A DNA stretch of 64,000 nt from Pirellulaceae bacterium (GTDB lineage: Bacteria > Planctomycetota > Planctomycetia > Pirellulales > Pirellulaceae): assembly GCA_019636375.1 (NCBI GenBank), contig JAHBXS010000002.1, positions 275,621 to 339,620 on the forward strand. Direction: 5' to 3'. Made by a program: the position numbers and the translations under genes. Shown here in pieces: positions 45,712 through 54,330 of the stretch. The notes beneath the pieces are model-generated. The model was not told the DNA's origin, ran no database searches, and saw only the letters and a list, made by a program, of their open reading frames with translations. Numbering within the stretch: the first letter of the stretch is position 1; every line of letters starts with the position of its first letter.

Positions 45712-46983
45712 TTACGAAGAAACATCGGGCAAATGAAGGTTGACAGCGCGGAGTTTTAAGTGAAATCCAACCAATCGCAACGTCATCCCGACCCCGGCAG
45801 AAATCAAAAACGCCCAAGCCGCATCTTCGATTTCACGCCGCAACCACAGCATACTCAGCGAAACCACGACCAGCCCCGACGCCAGCGAGGCCCAAAAATT
45901 TATCTGGGGAGCCTGGAGCGCTTGCAGTGACGTCGCAAACACAAATCCACTCCCCATCATCAGCATTCCCAAGCTCAACAAGGTTACCGTCCCCCCCAGG
46001 TCCGCAAACCGCTCCCCAAACACCGTCAACATTAACCAATCCCCGCCAAACCAAACCACCATACTGGCAACTAGCAATACCGAACTCACAAACGCCGCCA
46101 ATTGATAACTTGCCTTGCGAATCCCCGCAGCCCCCTGGGCAGCATACAACTTTGCGGCCAGCGGCCCGAAATAACTCACCACCCCCAGCAAAAAAGGATT
46201 GGCGATAAAGACCAACGTCAAACAACTCCCATAGCGATCCGCTGCTTCAGCACCCAAGGTGGCCGTAATTTGCCATTGAGTAAAATAGATCAACACGACA
46301 CTAAAAAATCCCTCGGCGGCAACCCATTTCCCGTATGACCACGCAAGTTGATCGAATTTAGAGCCGTGATCCTCCTCAAGGCACACCTCTCGACGAAAAC
46401 TAAACCACCACAAGCTCACAAATCCTAAATTTGCCAGCGTTATCAGCCCAAACGCCCAAATCGCATTGAGCCCCTCCCCCGCAATACAAATAACCAGCCC
46501 TAAGACGAGCAAAATACTTGTCACAAAATCGTAGGCCAGCAACAGTCGATTTTTTTCCGTGACCAGCAGCCACCGCCGTCCGTACTCGCGAACCAAATGA
46601 AGCGGTAAATACCACAGCAGAACTCCCGATACGCGCCACAACAGGTCCACCTTCAAACACCCACCGACCAGCAACGCCAGGCAACAAATCGCCGTGATCA
46701 TGCCGATCAACCGCATCAGAAAACGAAATGAGTCCCCAAAAAAACCTCCGCGTTGATTTTCGGGCTGGTGCGGCAAAAACACATTGACGGGAGTCGTCAC
46801 AAACGACTCCGCCAACATCACCGCCATAATCACAAATCCAAACGTGGCGACATAAAAACCAATGCCCGCAGAGCTTTCCAAAGCGAATCGAGCGATCAAT
46901 ACCTGCGTGAGCAATCGCATCCCGCTAATCAGAGCCTGATCAGCCAGAACAATTGCCAAAGGACTAGTCAGTCGTCGCCACAT
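45712..46983 (-). CDS. Polysaccharide/lipid flippase-like membrane protein (MOP superfamily)
   Basis: From the ATG at 46983 the protein has 423 residues; a TTG 33 bp upstream is also in frame. It has about 12 membrane helices, such as 'VATFGFVIMAVMLAESFVTT', 'LALLVGGCL' and 'LGMLMMGSGFVFATSLQAL', with a charged loop in the middle ('FSFRREVCLEEDHGSKFDQL'). The pattern and the N-terminal 'ADQALISGMRLLTQVLIARF' fit Wzx/MATE-type exporters, which flip lipid-linked sugars across the inner membrane. The substrate is unknown. An MprF-like gene lies upstream on the same strand. Confidence 0.75.
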   Translation of the reverse strand: MWRRLTSPLAIVLADQALISGMRLLTQVLIARFALESSAGIGFYVATFGFVIMAVMLAESFVTTPVNVFLPHQPENQRGGFFGDSFRFLMRLIGMITAICCLALLVGGCLKVDLLWRVSGVLLWYLPLHLVREYGRRWLLVTEKNRLLLAYDFVTSILLVLGLVICIAGEGLNAIWAFGLITLANLGFVSLWWFSFRREVCLEEDHGSKFDQLAWSYGKWVAAEGFFSVVLIYFTQWQITATLGAEAADRYGSCLTLVFIANPFLLGVVSYFGPLAAKLYAAQGAAGIRKASYQLAAFVSSVLLVASMVVWFGGDWLMLTVFGERFADLGGTVTLLSLGMLMMGSGFVFATSLQALQAPQINFWASLASGLVVVSLSMLWLRREIEDAAWAFLISAGVGMTLRLVGFHLKLRAVNLHLPDVSS

Positions 46984-47127
46984 GCGGTTCAAACTCGAGG
47001 CCAACAATAAAGCCAAACGATTGGCCCGTGAAAATTCAACTTCGGGACAAAGGACGATTCGGCCCGCTTAGCCTGAGATTTTACGGGCCTTGTTCTTTCG
47101 CCGATACCAGGGAGCCGCCGTAGGAGC

Positions 47128-48255
47128 TTAAAACGCTCCGCAAAGACTACAAAGGGCCAACAGCCGCGTGGAATTATTGAGGCTTCGCGACGCGTAGTAC
47201 ATTTTAACCTCTTCACCGCGAAACCGCCGCTTGTATTGAGTATGGCCGCGGAAGTTGTAACACAACCGATTGAACCATCGCGAATAATGCAGATACCGGC
47301 CAGCCAAATTCAATCCGCGACTGAACCGAAACTGATGGTCATCGATTTGTGCGAGTGGCGATAATCCAAGCCACAAGGCCGGAACCCCTTCTCCCTGAAA
47401 AACCTCGATCGCCCGCTTCATGATCGCTGTTTCGGCATACGCCGAGCATTCAGGGGTCCGCCGCTTAATACAGGTCACGTATCCAATTAATTTTCCAGCT
47501 TCGAACAACGGGTCAAAAAACACAAACGCTTCGACCTTCCCCTCCGGCGAGATATAAAAAAAACGCCGCACATCTTCTTCGTCAATCATCGGCATCGGGC
47601 GATTTAAAAACCGGACTTCTTTGCGGCTGATCGTCCGCGTCTTTCGCCACTGTTCGGAAATTTGCTCGATTTCAGCCTCACGCGAGGAAATCAAGCCTTC
47701 TTCAATGCAGTACCCGCGCCGAGCGACCCAATTGGCCGCATAGCGAATCCACTCTTTGTCCTTGCCCGCAAACGAATAGCTGCCCAAATCAAGTCGCGTA
47801 TCTACCCCGATTTCATTGACCTTGAAGCCCAAGTCTTGCAGGACTCGAGCCGTTGACTCGCCGACTTGAACGAACGCGGGGGAGCGAAACCGTGCCAGAA
47901 ACTCGCGTAAAAGTTCCGGCTTGTCAGACTCGGCACACAAGGGGTCCCCCAATACAAACGTGTACCCAAATCGGCTGCCATAGGCTAAAAAACCCCGAGC
48001 GTCCCCAAAGTATTCCAAACGTGGTTGGGTGGCCACCGAATAAGCCAACGAATAATCCCCCCACTCTCTAAGCGTCTTTAGGCGTTCGCCATTTGGAATA
48101 CTCTGCTCAAGTCCGCTTTTAATTTGGCGAGTAGACCAATAACTCTGCGACCGATACTGGGTTGGTGCTTCCGTGCGGCGAACAAATTTTTCAAATGTGC
48201 TGATCAGTGACAAAGGAATCTTCTCAGAACCAATAATATCGCGCAAAAGACTCAC
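47128..48255 (-). CDS. DUF2156 (MprF/LPG-synthase C-terminal domain) protein
   Basis: The 375-residue protein starts at a GTG and lacks the membrane part of MprF. The domain resembles the tRNA-dependent aminoacyl transferase of lysyl-phosphatidylglycerol synthase: 'YGSRFGYTFVLGDPLCAES', 'GFKVNEIGVDTRLDLGSYSF', 'FVFFDPLFEAGKLIGYVTCI' and 'AIMKRAIEVFQGEGVPALWL'. Relatives attach amino acids to lipids or are uncharacterised GNAT-fold proteins. It precedes the flippase gene by about 145 bp, suggesting a shared envelope-lipid or glycan role. Confidence 0.75.
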   Translation of the reverse strand: MSLLRDIIGSEKIPLSLISTFEKFVRRTEAPTQYRSQSYWSTRQIKSGLEQSIPNGERLKTLREWGDYSLAYSVATQPRLEYFGDARGFLAYGSRFGYTFVLGDPLCAESDKPELLREFLARFRSPAFVQVGESTARVLQDLGFKVNEIGVDTRLDLGSYSFAGKDKEWIRYAANWVARRGYCIEEGLISSREAEIEQISEQWRKTRTISRKEVRFLNRPMPMIDEEDVRRFFYISPEGKVEAFVFFDPLFEAGKLIGYVTCIKRRTPECSAYAETAIMKRAIEVFQGEGVPALWLGLSPLAQIDDHQFRFSRGLNLAGRYLHYSRWFNRLCYNFRGHTQYKRRFRGEEVKMYYASRSLNNSTRLLALCSLCGAF

Positions 48256-48633
48256 CTACAGAAACTCGCCCGCCGTAACCGTAACCACCGTCTCGACATC
48301 GCCAAATTCCAAACCAGTCTTTCGCTACGGAAACTGAGTTAACGTATCGTAAGTACCCCGCAAAAAAAAGGCGAAGTCAACGCAGCTAGCAGGGATGAAA
48401 CGAGGGGATCGGGGGGGATTTTTCGAAGACCTTCTGCAGCCTTGGGCAGTAGGCCAGTAGAAAATGCAGCTTAAACCAATTAATGCCGTAAACGCGAGCG
48501 TTCAGCAACGACCGAAGCTACAATGATTATTCGACAGCCTTGACGTGCGGCAGACACCCGTTCTTACAGTTCATGTTTTCTGCAAAAATCAAGATTGCCA
48601 ACCCAATTGCCATTCCCGATCAAGCGGTAAAGC
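48256..48633. other. Intergenic region between divergent genes
   Basis: About 380 bp between a minus-strand and a plus-strand gene. No gene is seen. It should contain both promoters, but no convincing -35/-10 pair stands out. Confidence 0.5.
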
Positions 48634-49236
48634 ATGTTTGATTCCATCGTAGAACCAATCCAGCCGAATCAGGTCACGCAGTATATTCTGACACGTGATG
48701 GCTTGACGCTTACTTATTCAGAGTTCCTCGTTTTATGGCAGTCGGATGAGAGTTTTTGTCGTTTCTTCACGCGACTGCTGTCCGACTCGCCGTTTGCGGC
48801 GTATCGCTGGGAGACTCCCATGCTCAATTCGGCCACTTTGCGTCAACCCTTCCAATTTGTCCTTTTAAATTCTCCTCGGTTTACTTTGCGGGCAACCGAC
48901 GACAAGACCTACGCAGATTACTTCGCGGGGGACGATTCTGAAGATGGCGTGATTTCGTTTGCAAATCTCAGCGGTGATGCCGTCTTGGTTGTGCCATCCC
49001 CCCGAACTGACGTTACCGCCTATGGTCATTTGGCTGCGTTTTTGCGGCTTGCTCCTGACAAACAGAAAATTGCGTTTTGGCGCGTCGTTGGCGAAACGGT
49101 CAATTCTCGCCTAGGTAAAGTACCGCTTTGGCTCAGTACTGCTGGAGGTGGAGTGGCCTGGTTGCACGTGCGACTCGATCCTCGCCCGAAGTATTATGGT
49201 TATTCGCCATACAAAAGTGTGTCGTTTTTTAGTTGA
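48634..49236 (+). CDS. Unknown protein resembling DUF6940
   Basis: The 200-residue protein has an N-terminal part 'LTYSEFLVLWQSDESFCRFF' and the core 'FAAYRWETPMLNSATLRQPF' leading to 'FVLLNSPRF', then 'GHLAAFLRLAPDKQKIAFWR' and 'KVPLWLSTAGGGVAWLHVRL', followed by 'DPRPKYYGY'. The conserved 'PF.A..WETP' and C-terminal 'WLHVRLD..PKYY' blocks match my memory of DUF6940. Its function is unknown. It has no signal peptide and stands alone between two intergenic gaps. Confidence 0.65.
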   Translation: MFDSIVEPIQPNQVTQYILTRDGLTLTYSEFLVLWQSDESFCRFFTRLLSDSPFAAYRWETPMLNSATLRQPFQFVLLNSPRFTLRATDDKTYADYFAGDDSEDGVISFANLSGDAVLVVPSPRTDVTAYGHLAAFLRLAPDKQKIAFWRVVGETVNSRLGKVPLWLSTAGGGVAWLHVRLDPRPKYYGYSPYKSVSFFS

Positions 49237-49557
49237 CAGACGCGACCAGTGAAGCAGGTTTTGAAGTTGCAGGTATTCGTTCGTACGACCTATTTCCAAA
49301 GCTCAAGTCACTTCGGCGGATTTGTCGGGCTCTCGGTCGCTCTGCTCTCCATCCGCCCCGTTCCCAATCTGGCTATCGAAAATGCCGGATAATCGGTAGG
49401 GGAATTTGCAAAAATGTTTTGACAACATTTCATGCAGTAGATTTCACTCTAGCAATCCTGTCAGCTATTTGCTCCGGAGCAACGGAGCAGATACGGACGC
49501 AACAAAGGAGGAGGGTTTTTGACGCCCCCCATTCAATTGGCTAGACGTTCCGATCAG
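49237..49557. other. Intergenic region between convergent genes
   Basis: No gene is supported; a 103-residue open frame here lacks coding character. A short hairpin GCTCCG-GAGCAA-CGGAGC lies at 49471-49488 and could help termination. Confidence 0.45.
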
Positions 49558-50223
49558 CTACTTGGGGAGTTCCAAAGAGCGCCAGAGGTACCAGGAGGCG
49601 ATGGAGGCGTAGGGTCGCCAGGGTTGGGCGAGTTTTTGGATGCGCCCAGCGTCGGGCTGTTTTCGTAAACCGTACGTCTGCATCACCGCATTTTTGATCC
49701 CCAAATCGTCGACGGGCAAGACATCCAAACGCCCCAAACAAAAAATCAAAAACATCTGCGCAGTCCATACGCCAATCCCTTTGACTTGCACCAACTCGTC
49801 AATAATCTCCGCGTCGGAACGGCGATTGAGTTGCTGCAAGTTGACTTGGCCATCGAGTACATGGCGGGCGAGGTCCAGACAATAGCTGGCCTTCTGTTGC
49901 GAAACCCCTAGCTCACGAAGTTCTTCGACGGACAGTCTCGCAATGGCGTCGGCGATCAGCGGCTCCCCTACCCTTTCGACCACTCGACCGATGATCGTCT
50001 TGGCGGCGGAAACGGAAATTTGTTGCGCGATGATCGAACGAATGAGACTTTGAAACGGATGCTTGTGGGTCTTCAGCGTGAACGGCCCGACCTTGCGAAT
50101 CAAATCGCGCATCACCGGGTCGTTGGCCTTGAGGTGGACTTGAGCTTGTCGAATGTGTTGAGCGTAAAACGGCATTTGAGTCTCGAAGAAATAACGAATA
50201 TCGATGTCGTTAGCGTTTGACAA
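49558..50223 (-). CDS. DNA-3-methyladenine glycosylase II (AlkA-like, HhH-GPD family)
   Basis: The 221-residue protein should remove alkylated bases from DNA. It has 'LIRSIIAQQISVSAAKTIIG', the helix-hairpin-helix 'VKGIGVWTAQMFLIF' and, after it, the catalytic Asp in 'LDVLPVDDLGIKNAV'. The end 'WRPYASIASWYLWRSLE' is typical. It lacks the N-terminal beta domain of E. coli AlkA, as in short bacterial forms. The start at 50223 is a TTG; an ATG at 50175 is a less likely alternative. It is last in a run of three minus-strand genes. Confidence 0.9.
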   Translation of the reverse strand: MSNANDIDIRYFFETQMPFYAQHIRQAQVHLKANDPVMRDLIRKVGPFTLKTHKHPFQSLIRSIIAQQISVSAAKTIIGRVVERVGEPLIADAIARLSVEELRELGVSQQKASYCLDLARHVLDGQVNLQQLNRRSDAEIIDELVQVKGIGVWTAQMFLIFCLGRLDVLPVDDLGIKNAVMQTYGLRKQPDAGRIQKLAQPWRPYASIASWYLWRSLELPK

Positions 50224-50271
50224 ACCTCGTTCTGATTTCGAATGTCTGTTTCAAAAGCTCTTACCAAGCGG

Positions 50272-51540
50272 TCAAAACTTCTTTTCCATTCGCATCAGGA
50301 CTTGGCTGGCGAAGCAATAGACCACGATTCCAAACATAAACAGCGGCAGGATACTCGTGAACAACTGATCGAACAAAAGTCCGATATTAAATACGAGGTA
50401 CAACCCCGCAAATCCGATGGCGATCAACGTGGAAACGACGATCGTCCAGGGGACTTCGCATTTAAACGGAACGACAATCGGGATCATCAAGTAAAGCCCC
50501 ATCAGCAGCGGGATCACTGCCACGACCCAAGCCCCGGCCATCACGACCATCACGATTGCCAACAGCAACGAAATGGCCAAAGTCATCGCGATCAAATTCG
50601 AAGCCCATTTTTCCTTGTTCGAGAGCAGGTATTTGCCGAAGGGATGAAGCCGCAGCATCGTATTAAATAGTGGCTCCATGATCCAAGTCATCATCACCAG
50701 CAGAAGGTAAAACATCGAAATCGGCATCACCCACGTTTGTAACCAAGGCCGATCCGCCGCAATCCTTTGCAAAAACTGCATTCCCAGCCATAGGCCGATG
50801 ATCAGTGCCCACTGGTACTGCCCGCTTAAACGGCTGACCTTGGACAATAGCAGAAACATCCAGCGGTAGAGGAAATTCGAACTGTTGAGAGCCTGGATCA
50901 TTCCCATGCGGGCGAGTTCATTGGTCGGTGCCAGGCGAAGGGCCTCGGCGAATGACTCTTGGGCTTGGCGGTAGTTTCCTTCTTTCAGGAGGGCATAACC
51001 CAGGCTTGTATGGGCGACTGAAGAGTCGGGGGACTGTTGACGAGCGAGTTCGGCTTGAGCCCGTGCGTCGCCGACCCGCCCCAACCGTTCAAGAGCGATC
51101 ACGCGAAGACCTTGCAACGTATCGTCTTCGGGATCACGAGCCAACCCTTCTTCGGCGGACTCCAAGGCTGCGGACCAATCGCTTTTCTTGAGGAACAGTT
51201 GTGCTCTCAGCGCAAAGGAACCAGCGTTGGCAGGGTCAAGGGCAATCGCTTCGTCGATCGACTCCAAAGCCTTGTTGATTTCATTTCGCGTTTCCCAAAC
51301 ACTTGCCAAGATATAGTGAGTGAACGGATCGTCGGGGCCCAGGAAGACTCCGCGCTCGGCGGCGCGAGTGGCGTCTCGCAATAGGTCTTTGTTTTGAAGC
51401 AAACAAAGCGCCAACCAAGAATGGGCCCGGGCGTTGTCAGGATCGGCAGCCAAGGCTTGTTGAAGAAGTTCTTGGGCCTTGGAATAGTGATGTTGCGAGA
51501 TCAGTAGAGTCGCTCGGGCAATCGCCGCTTCGGCATTCAT
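50272..51540 (-). CDS. TPR protein with C-terminal membrane domain
   Basis: The ATG at 51540 gives 422 residues; the open frame extends further upstream, but that part only overlaps the end of the AAA gene. About six TPR units cover residues 1-200 ('AHSWLALCLLQNKDLLRDAT', 'AHTSLGYALLKEGNYRQAQE'). Five or more membrane helices fill residues 220-415 ('MPISMFYLLLVMMTWIMEPL', 'LIAMTLAISLLLAIVMVVMA'). The gene follows the TPR-AAA+ gene by 35 bp. The two could form a membrane-linked complex; the cargo is unknown. Confidence 0.85.
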   Translation of the reverse strand: MNAEAAIARATLLISQHHYSKAQELLQQALAADPDNARAHSWLALCLLQNKDLLRDATRAAERGVFLGPDDPFTHYILASVWETRNEINKALESIDEAIALDPANAGSFALRAQLFLKKSDWSAALESAEEGLARDPEDDTLQGLRVIALERLGRVGDARAQAELARQQSPDSSVAHTSLGYALLKEGNYRQAQESFAEALRLAPTNELARMGMIQALNSSNFLYRWMFLLLSKVSRLSGQYQWALIIGLWLGMQFLQRIAADRPWLQTWVMPISMFYLLLVMMTWIMEPLFNTMLRLHPFGKYLLSNKEKWASNLIAMTLAISLLLAIVMVVMAGAWVVAVIPLLMGLYLMIPIVVPFKCEVPWTIVVSTLIAIGFAGLYLVFNIGLLFDQLFTSILPLFMFGIVVYCFASQVLMRMEKKF

Positions 51541-51555
51541 CGAATTTCGACCTGA

Positions 51556-51593
51556 GTTATTTGAGTTTGAGGTAGTTATTTGAGTTTGAGGTA
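51556..51593. repeat. 19-bp tandem duplication at the AAA gene end
   Basis: GTTATTTGAGTTTGAGGTA occurs twice in a row. On the minus strand it encodes the last codons of the ATPase ('YLKLK') and its stop, then repeats them after the stop. It looks like a small recent duplication with no effect on the protein. Confidence 0.8.
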
Positions 51594-52955
51594 AGTGAGA
51601 ATGTCGTCGTAGGTCCCCCCTTGGTTGGCGTACAAAGCGTGATTGCGTGCGGTGGCAAACCACTCTTTCGTCGACGGACGGACTTGTTTGACGGCTGCGA
51701 GCAAGTCGCCCGTGGACAGTGGTGTCGGGCGACCAGTTTTGATGGCTTGTTGCAATTTTGCTTCGACCGCTTGGTCCACGACCGCTTTGAGGTCAGCCCC
51801 GGAGAACTCCGGAGTTTTTGCGGCGACTTTTTTTAGCTCGAGGTTTTCGGATGGCTTCCCCGCTAGGTGAATTTGCAAGATTTGCACGCGGGCGGCTTCA
51901 TCAGGTGGCGGGACGAACACGACCTGATCAAATCGCCCTGGACGGCGAAAGGCACCGTCAACATGCCACGGAGCATTCGTCGCACCGAGAATCAACAGCC
52001 CTTCATTGTCGGCATCGACTCCATCCATTTCGGCGAGGAACTGATTGACGAGTTGGCGACCGGCACTTTGCCGCAAGTCACTTCGGCTGGCCCCTAGAGC
52101 GTCGACTTCGTCAAAGAACAATACACACGGACGATTGCGACGAGCATTTTGGAAGACTTCGTGAAGGTTCCGTTCGCTGTTCCCCAGCCACATGTCAAGG
52201 ATGTCGTTGATGCCGATGGTCATAAAGGCCGAGTTGACTTCGCCAGCCGTGGCGCGGGCAATAAATGTTTTGCCGCAACCGGGGGGACCGTACATCAAGA
52301 TTCCCCCGCCGACCTTTTTGCCATAGGCCGCGTACATTTCGGCGTGGGTGATCGGATAAATGATCTTCACGCGGATTTGTTCTTTGACCGATTCCATCCC
52401 TCCCACTTCGTCGAATTTGAGTTTCGGCCTTTCGAAACGAAATTCGCCGGGTTGTTCGATGTCGTCGGGCAAGACGCGTACCCTGCCGTCGACAATTTCG
52501 TCGAACTCTTCGTCTAAAAGGTCGGAGAATTCACCCTCAGAATTTTCGCTGCGGATTCCTAGTAAACTCGCGAATTCAGCATCGGCAAGCGATTCGTCGT
52601 ATTCCACCGCGCGGCGGTATTCGGCGACGGCCCGTTGGACATCGCCGTTGCGAAACAAAAGTTTGGCGTGCAGCACCAAAGCGGGTGGATGGAGTTGATT
52701 CGGATTACAAATCGTCTCGACAATCGCCAATGCGTGAGAGTTTTTGCCTTGACGGTAGAAGACCTCGGCCAGCAGCAGTTGCAGATCGGGTTGTCGGGGG
52801 TCCCGTCCCAATTGTTCGCGGATCGTCTGTTCGGCTTCGTCATAGCGGGTCAGGTCCATGAGGGTTCCCACAAAATGCCGTAGCAAGGGGAAATTCCCAG
52901 GTGCCAACCGCACCGCCTCCCGCAATGCCGCCAACGTAATTTCTAAATCGCTCAT
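51576..52955 (-). CDS. AAA+ ATPase with N-terminal TPR domain
   Basis: The 459-residue protein has TPR units at about 1-130 ('LLRHFVGTLMDLTRYDEAEQ') and an acidic linker. The classical AAA core then begins 'FDEVGGMESVKEQI', with Walker A 'GPPGCGKT' at 223-230, Walker B 'VLFFDEVDAL', sensor 1 'LLILGATNAPW', the arginine-finger region 'GAFRRPGRFDQVVF' and the sensor 2 region 'FSGADLKAVVDQAVEA'. It resembles the FtsH/Cdc48 branch but carries no protease domain. It is the first gene of a three-gene run and probably acts with the adjacent TPR membrane protein. Confidence 0.92.
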   Translation of the reverse strand: MSDLEITLAALREAVRLAPGNFPLLRHFVGTLMDLTRYDEAEQTIREQLGRDPRQPDLQLLLAEVFYRQGKNSHALAIVETICNPNQLHPPALVLHAKLLFRNGDVQRAVAEYRRAVEYDESLADAEFASLLGIRSENSEGEFSDLLDEEFDEIVDGRVRVLPDDIEQPGEFRFERPKLKFDEVGGMESVKEQIRVKIIYPITHAEMYAAYGKKVGGGILMYGPPGCGKTFIARATAGEVNSAFMTIGINDILDMWLGNSERNLHEVFQNARRNRPCVLFFDEVDALGASRSDLRQSAGRQLVNQFLAEMDGVDADNEGLLILGATNAPWHVDGAFRRPGRFDQVVFVPPPDEAARVQILQIHLAGKPSENLELKKVAAKTPEFSGADLKAVVDQAVEAKLQQAIKTGRPTPLSTGDLLAAVKQVRPSTKEWFATARNHALYANQGGTYDDILTYLKLK

Positions 52956-53563
52956 GGAACTCGGACTCGTCTCGATTGATATTTCGTGAGAAGTAGGTGA
53001 TTCGATTATAGTCGCTGAATGAGAGATTTAGGGGGGTCGTTCGCAACTGTGAGAATTCTAGTCGGTGTTTTATTTCGTCCAAAACAGAATGACTCAATTC
53101 CCTTCCAAATAGGGCATTTTTGCAGGTCGCTGAATCCATTGCGGTTTTCGTTTCAGGTAACCAGTCTTGGCCGAACAACTGCGTAGTCGTTCATCTCGAG
53201 GCGGAGATTTCCAATGAGCAACTCTTGGAATTGTCGATTGCGGGCTGTTAGTTTTGCTCTGAAGGCGGTGAAAGCGGCACACAAAGCGGGAAGAAATGTT
53301 TTTGCTTCAGCTGTCCTCATTTATTTGCGTCTTTCGCAACTTTCACTTTTTGATGGCAAACTCATTGAGTTTGTGGTTCCGGCAACCCACGCCTTTATGG
53401 TCAAGGGTGCTTTGAAGGTCATTTTGCAAAGGGTTGTCCTCTCATATCGGAGTGGCATTTCGGACTTGGCATTGAGGTGTTAAAATTTTCCCGTTTCGCA
53501 CGCAATGCGAAGATTGAGCGGCGGTATGTGGTGCAAACGCATTGTTTTTCGACGGTTGGTTGG
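52956..53563. other. Gene-poor region between the AAA gene and the peptidase operon
   Basis: About 600 bp. A plus-strand frame at 53214-53483 has an ATG with an AGGCGGAGA site and could encode an 89-residue basic peptide, but its sequence shows no recognisable character. It should also hold divergent promoters for the two operons. Confidence 0.45.
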
Positions 53564-54325
53564 ATGAATTCGTTACACGATTTTCAAATTCTGCCGCAGC
53601 CCAATGAGATCACTTGCGGGCCAACCTGTTTGCATGCCGTCTACCGCTTTTTTGATGACGAACGACCACTGCAGGAGGTGATTTCCGAGACTCCCCAATT
53701 GGAAGACGGCGGAACTCTGGCGGTCTTGATGGGGCGACAGGCCTTGCAGCGTGGCTACCGAGTTAAGATTTACACTTACAATTTGAGAATCTTTGATCCA
53801 AGTTGGTTCGAATTGCGAAGTGAGCAACCTACCAACGGTTCTGCCGAACGACCTCCACCACTGGAACGAGTACCAAAGGTCAACTTGATCGAGAAACTTG
53901 AGGAACAGCGGCGGGTTAAAATCGGAGTTAGGATGAGCTCAGCGATGGCGGCGTATTTGAGTTTCCTTCGTGCGGGAGGAGAGATTTGCATGCACGACCT
54001 GAGTAAGCCCTTGATCCGGCATTACTTAGAGCGGCAAATCCCGATCCTGACGGGGCTAAGTGCAACTTACCTCTACCAATCCTCGCGTGAACGGCAACGA
54101 GACATGCGCCCCGATGACATTCGGGGAACTCCGACCGGACACTTCGTGGTGATTTGCGGCGAGGATCGGCGCGTCAAAAAGGCAAGAGTCGCTGATCCCT
54201 ATCTTCCGAATCCGTTTGCCAAGGACCACTACTACGAGGTGAATTTTGATCGGTTGATTTGTGCGATTCTGCTGGGTGTTTTGACTTACGATGCTAATTT
54301 AACGATTATTCAACCAGGCGATTAA
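53564..54325 (+). CDS. C39-like cysteine peptidase family protein
   Basis: The ATG at 53564 gives 253 residues. Catalytic features of the papain-like C39 group are present: the oxyanion Gln and nucleophile Cys in 'LPQPNEITCGPTCLHAVYRF', the His in 'GTPTGHFVVICGED' and the Asp in 'KARVADPYLPNP'. There is no signal peptide or transporter part, so it probably acts in the cytoplasm, possibly cleaving or transferring the product made by the next two enzymes. It starts the four-gene operon, 5 bp before the ATP-grasp gene. Confidence 0.83.
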   Translation: MNSLHDFQILPQPNEITCGPTCLHAVYRFFDDERPLQEVISETPQLEDGGTLAVLMGRQALQRGYRVKIYTYNLRIFDPSWFELRSEQPTNGSAERPPPLERVPKVNLIEKLEEQRRVKIGVRMSSAMAAYLSFLRAGGEICMHDLSKPLIRHYLERQIPILTGLSATYLYQSSRERQRDMRPDDIRGTPTGHFVVICGEDRRVKKARVADPYLPNPFAKDHYYEVNFDRLICAILLGVLTYDANLTIIQPGD

Positions 54326-54330
54326 TTGCC

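Noticed and set aside
49233..49544. 103-residue plus-strand frame after the DUF6940-like gene
   Set aside because: It overlaps the preceding stop, has no motif and is rich in Arg and Ser as random frames are.
53214..53483. 89-residue plus-strand frame before the peptidase operon
   Set aside because: An AGGCGGAGA site precedes the ATG, so it could be a small gene or even a substrate peptide, but nothing in the sequence supports coding. It is kept only as a note in the gap entry.
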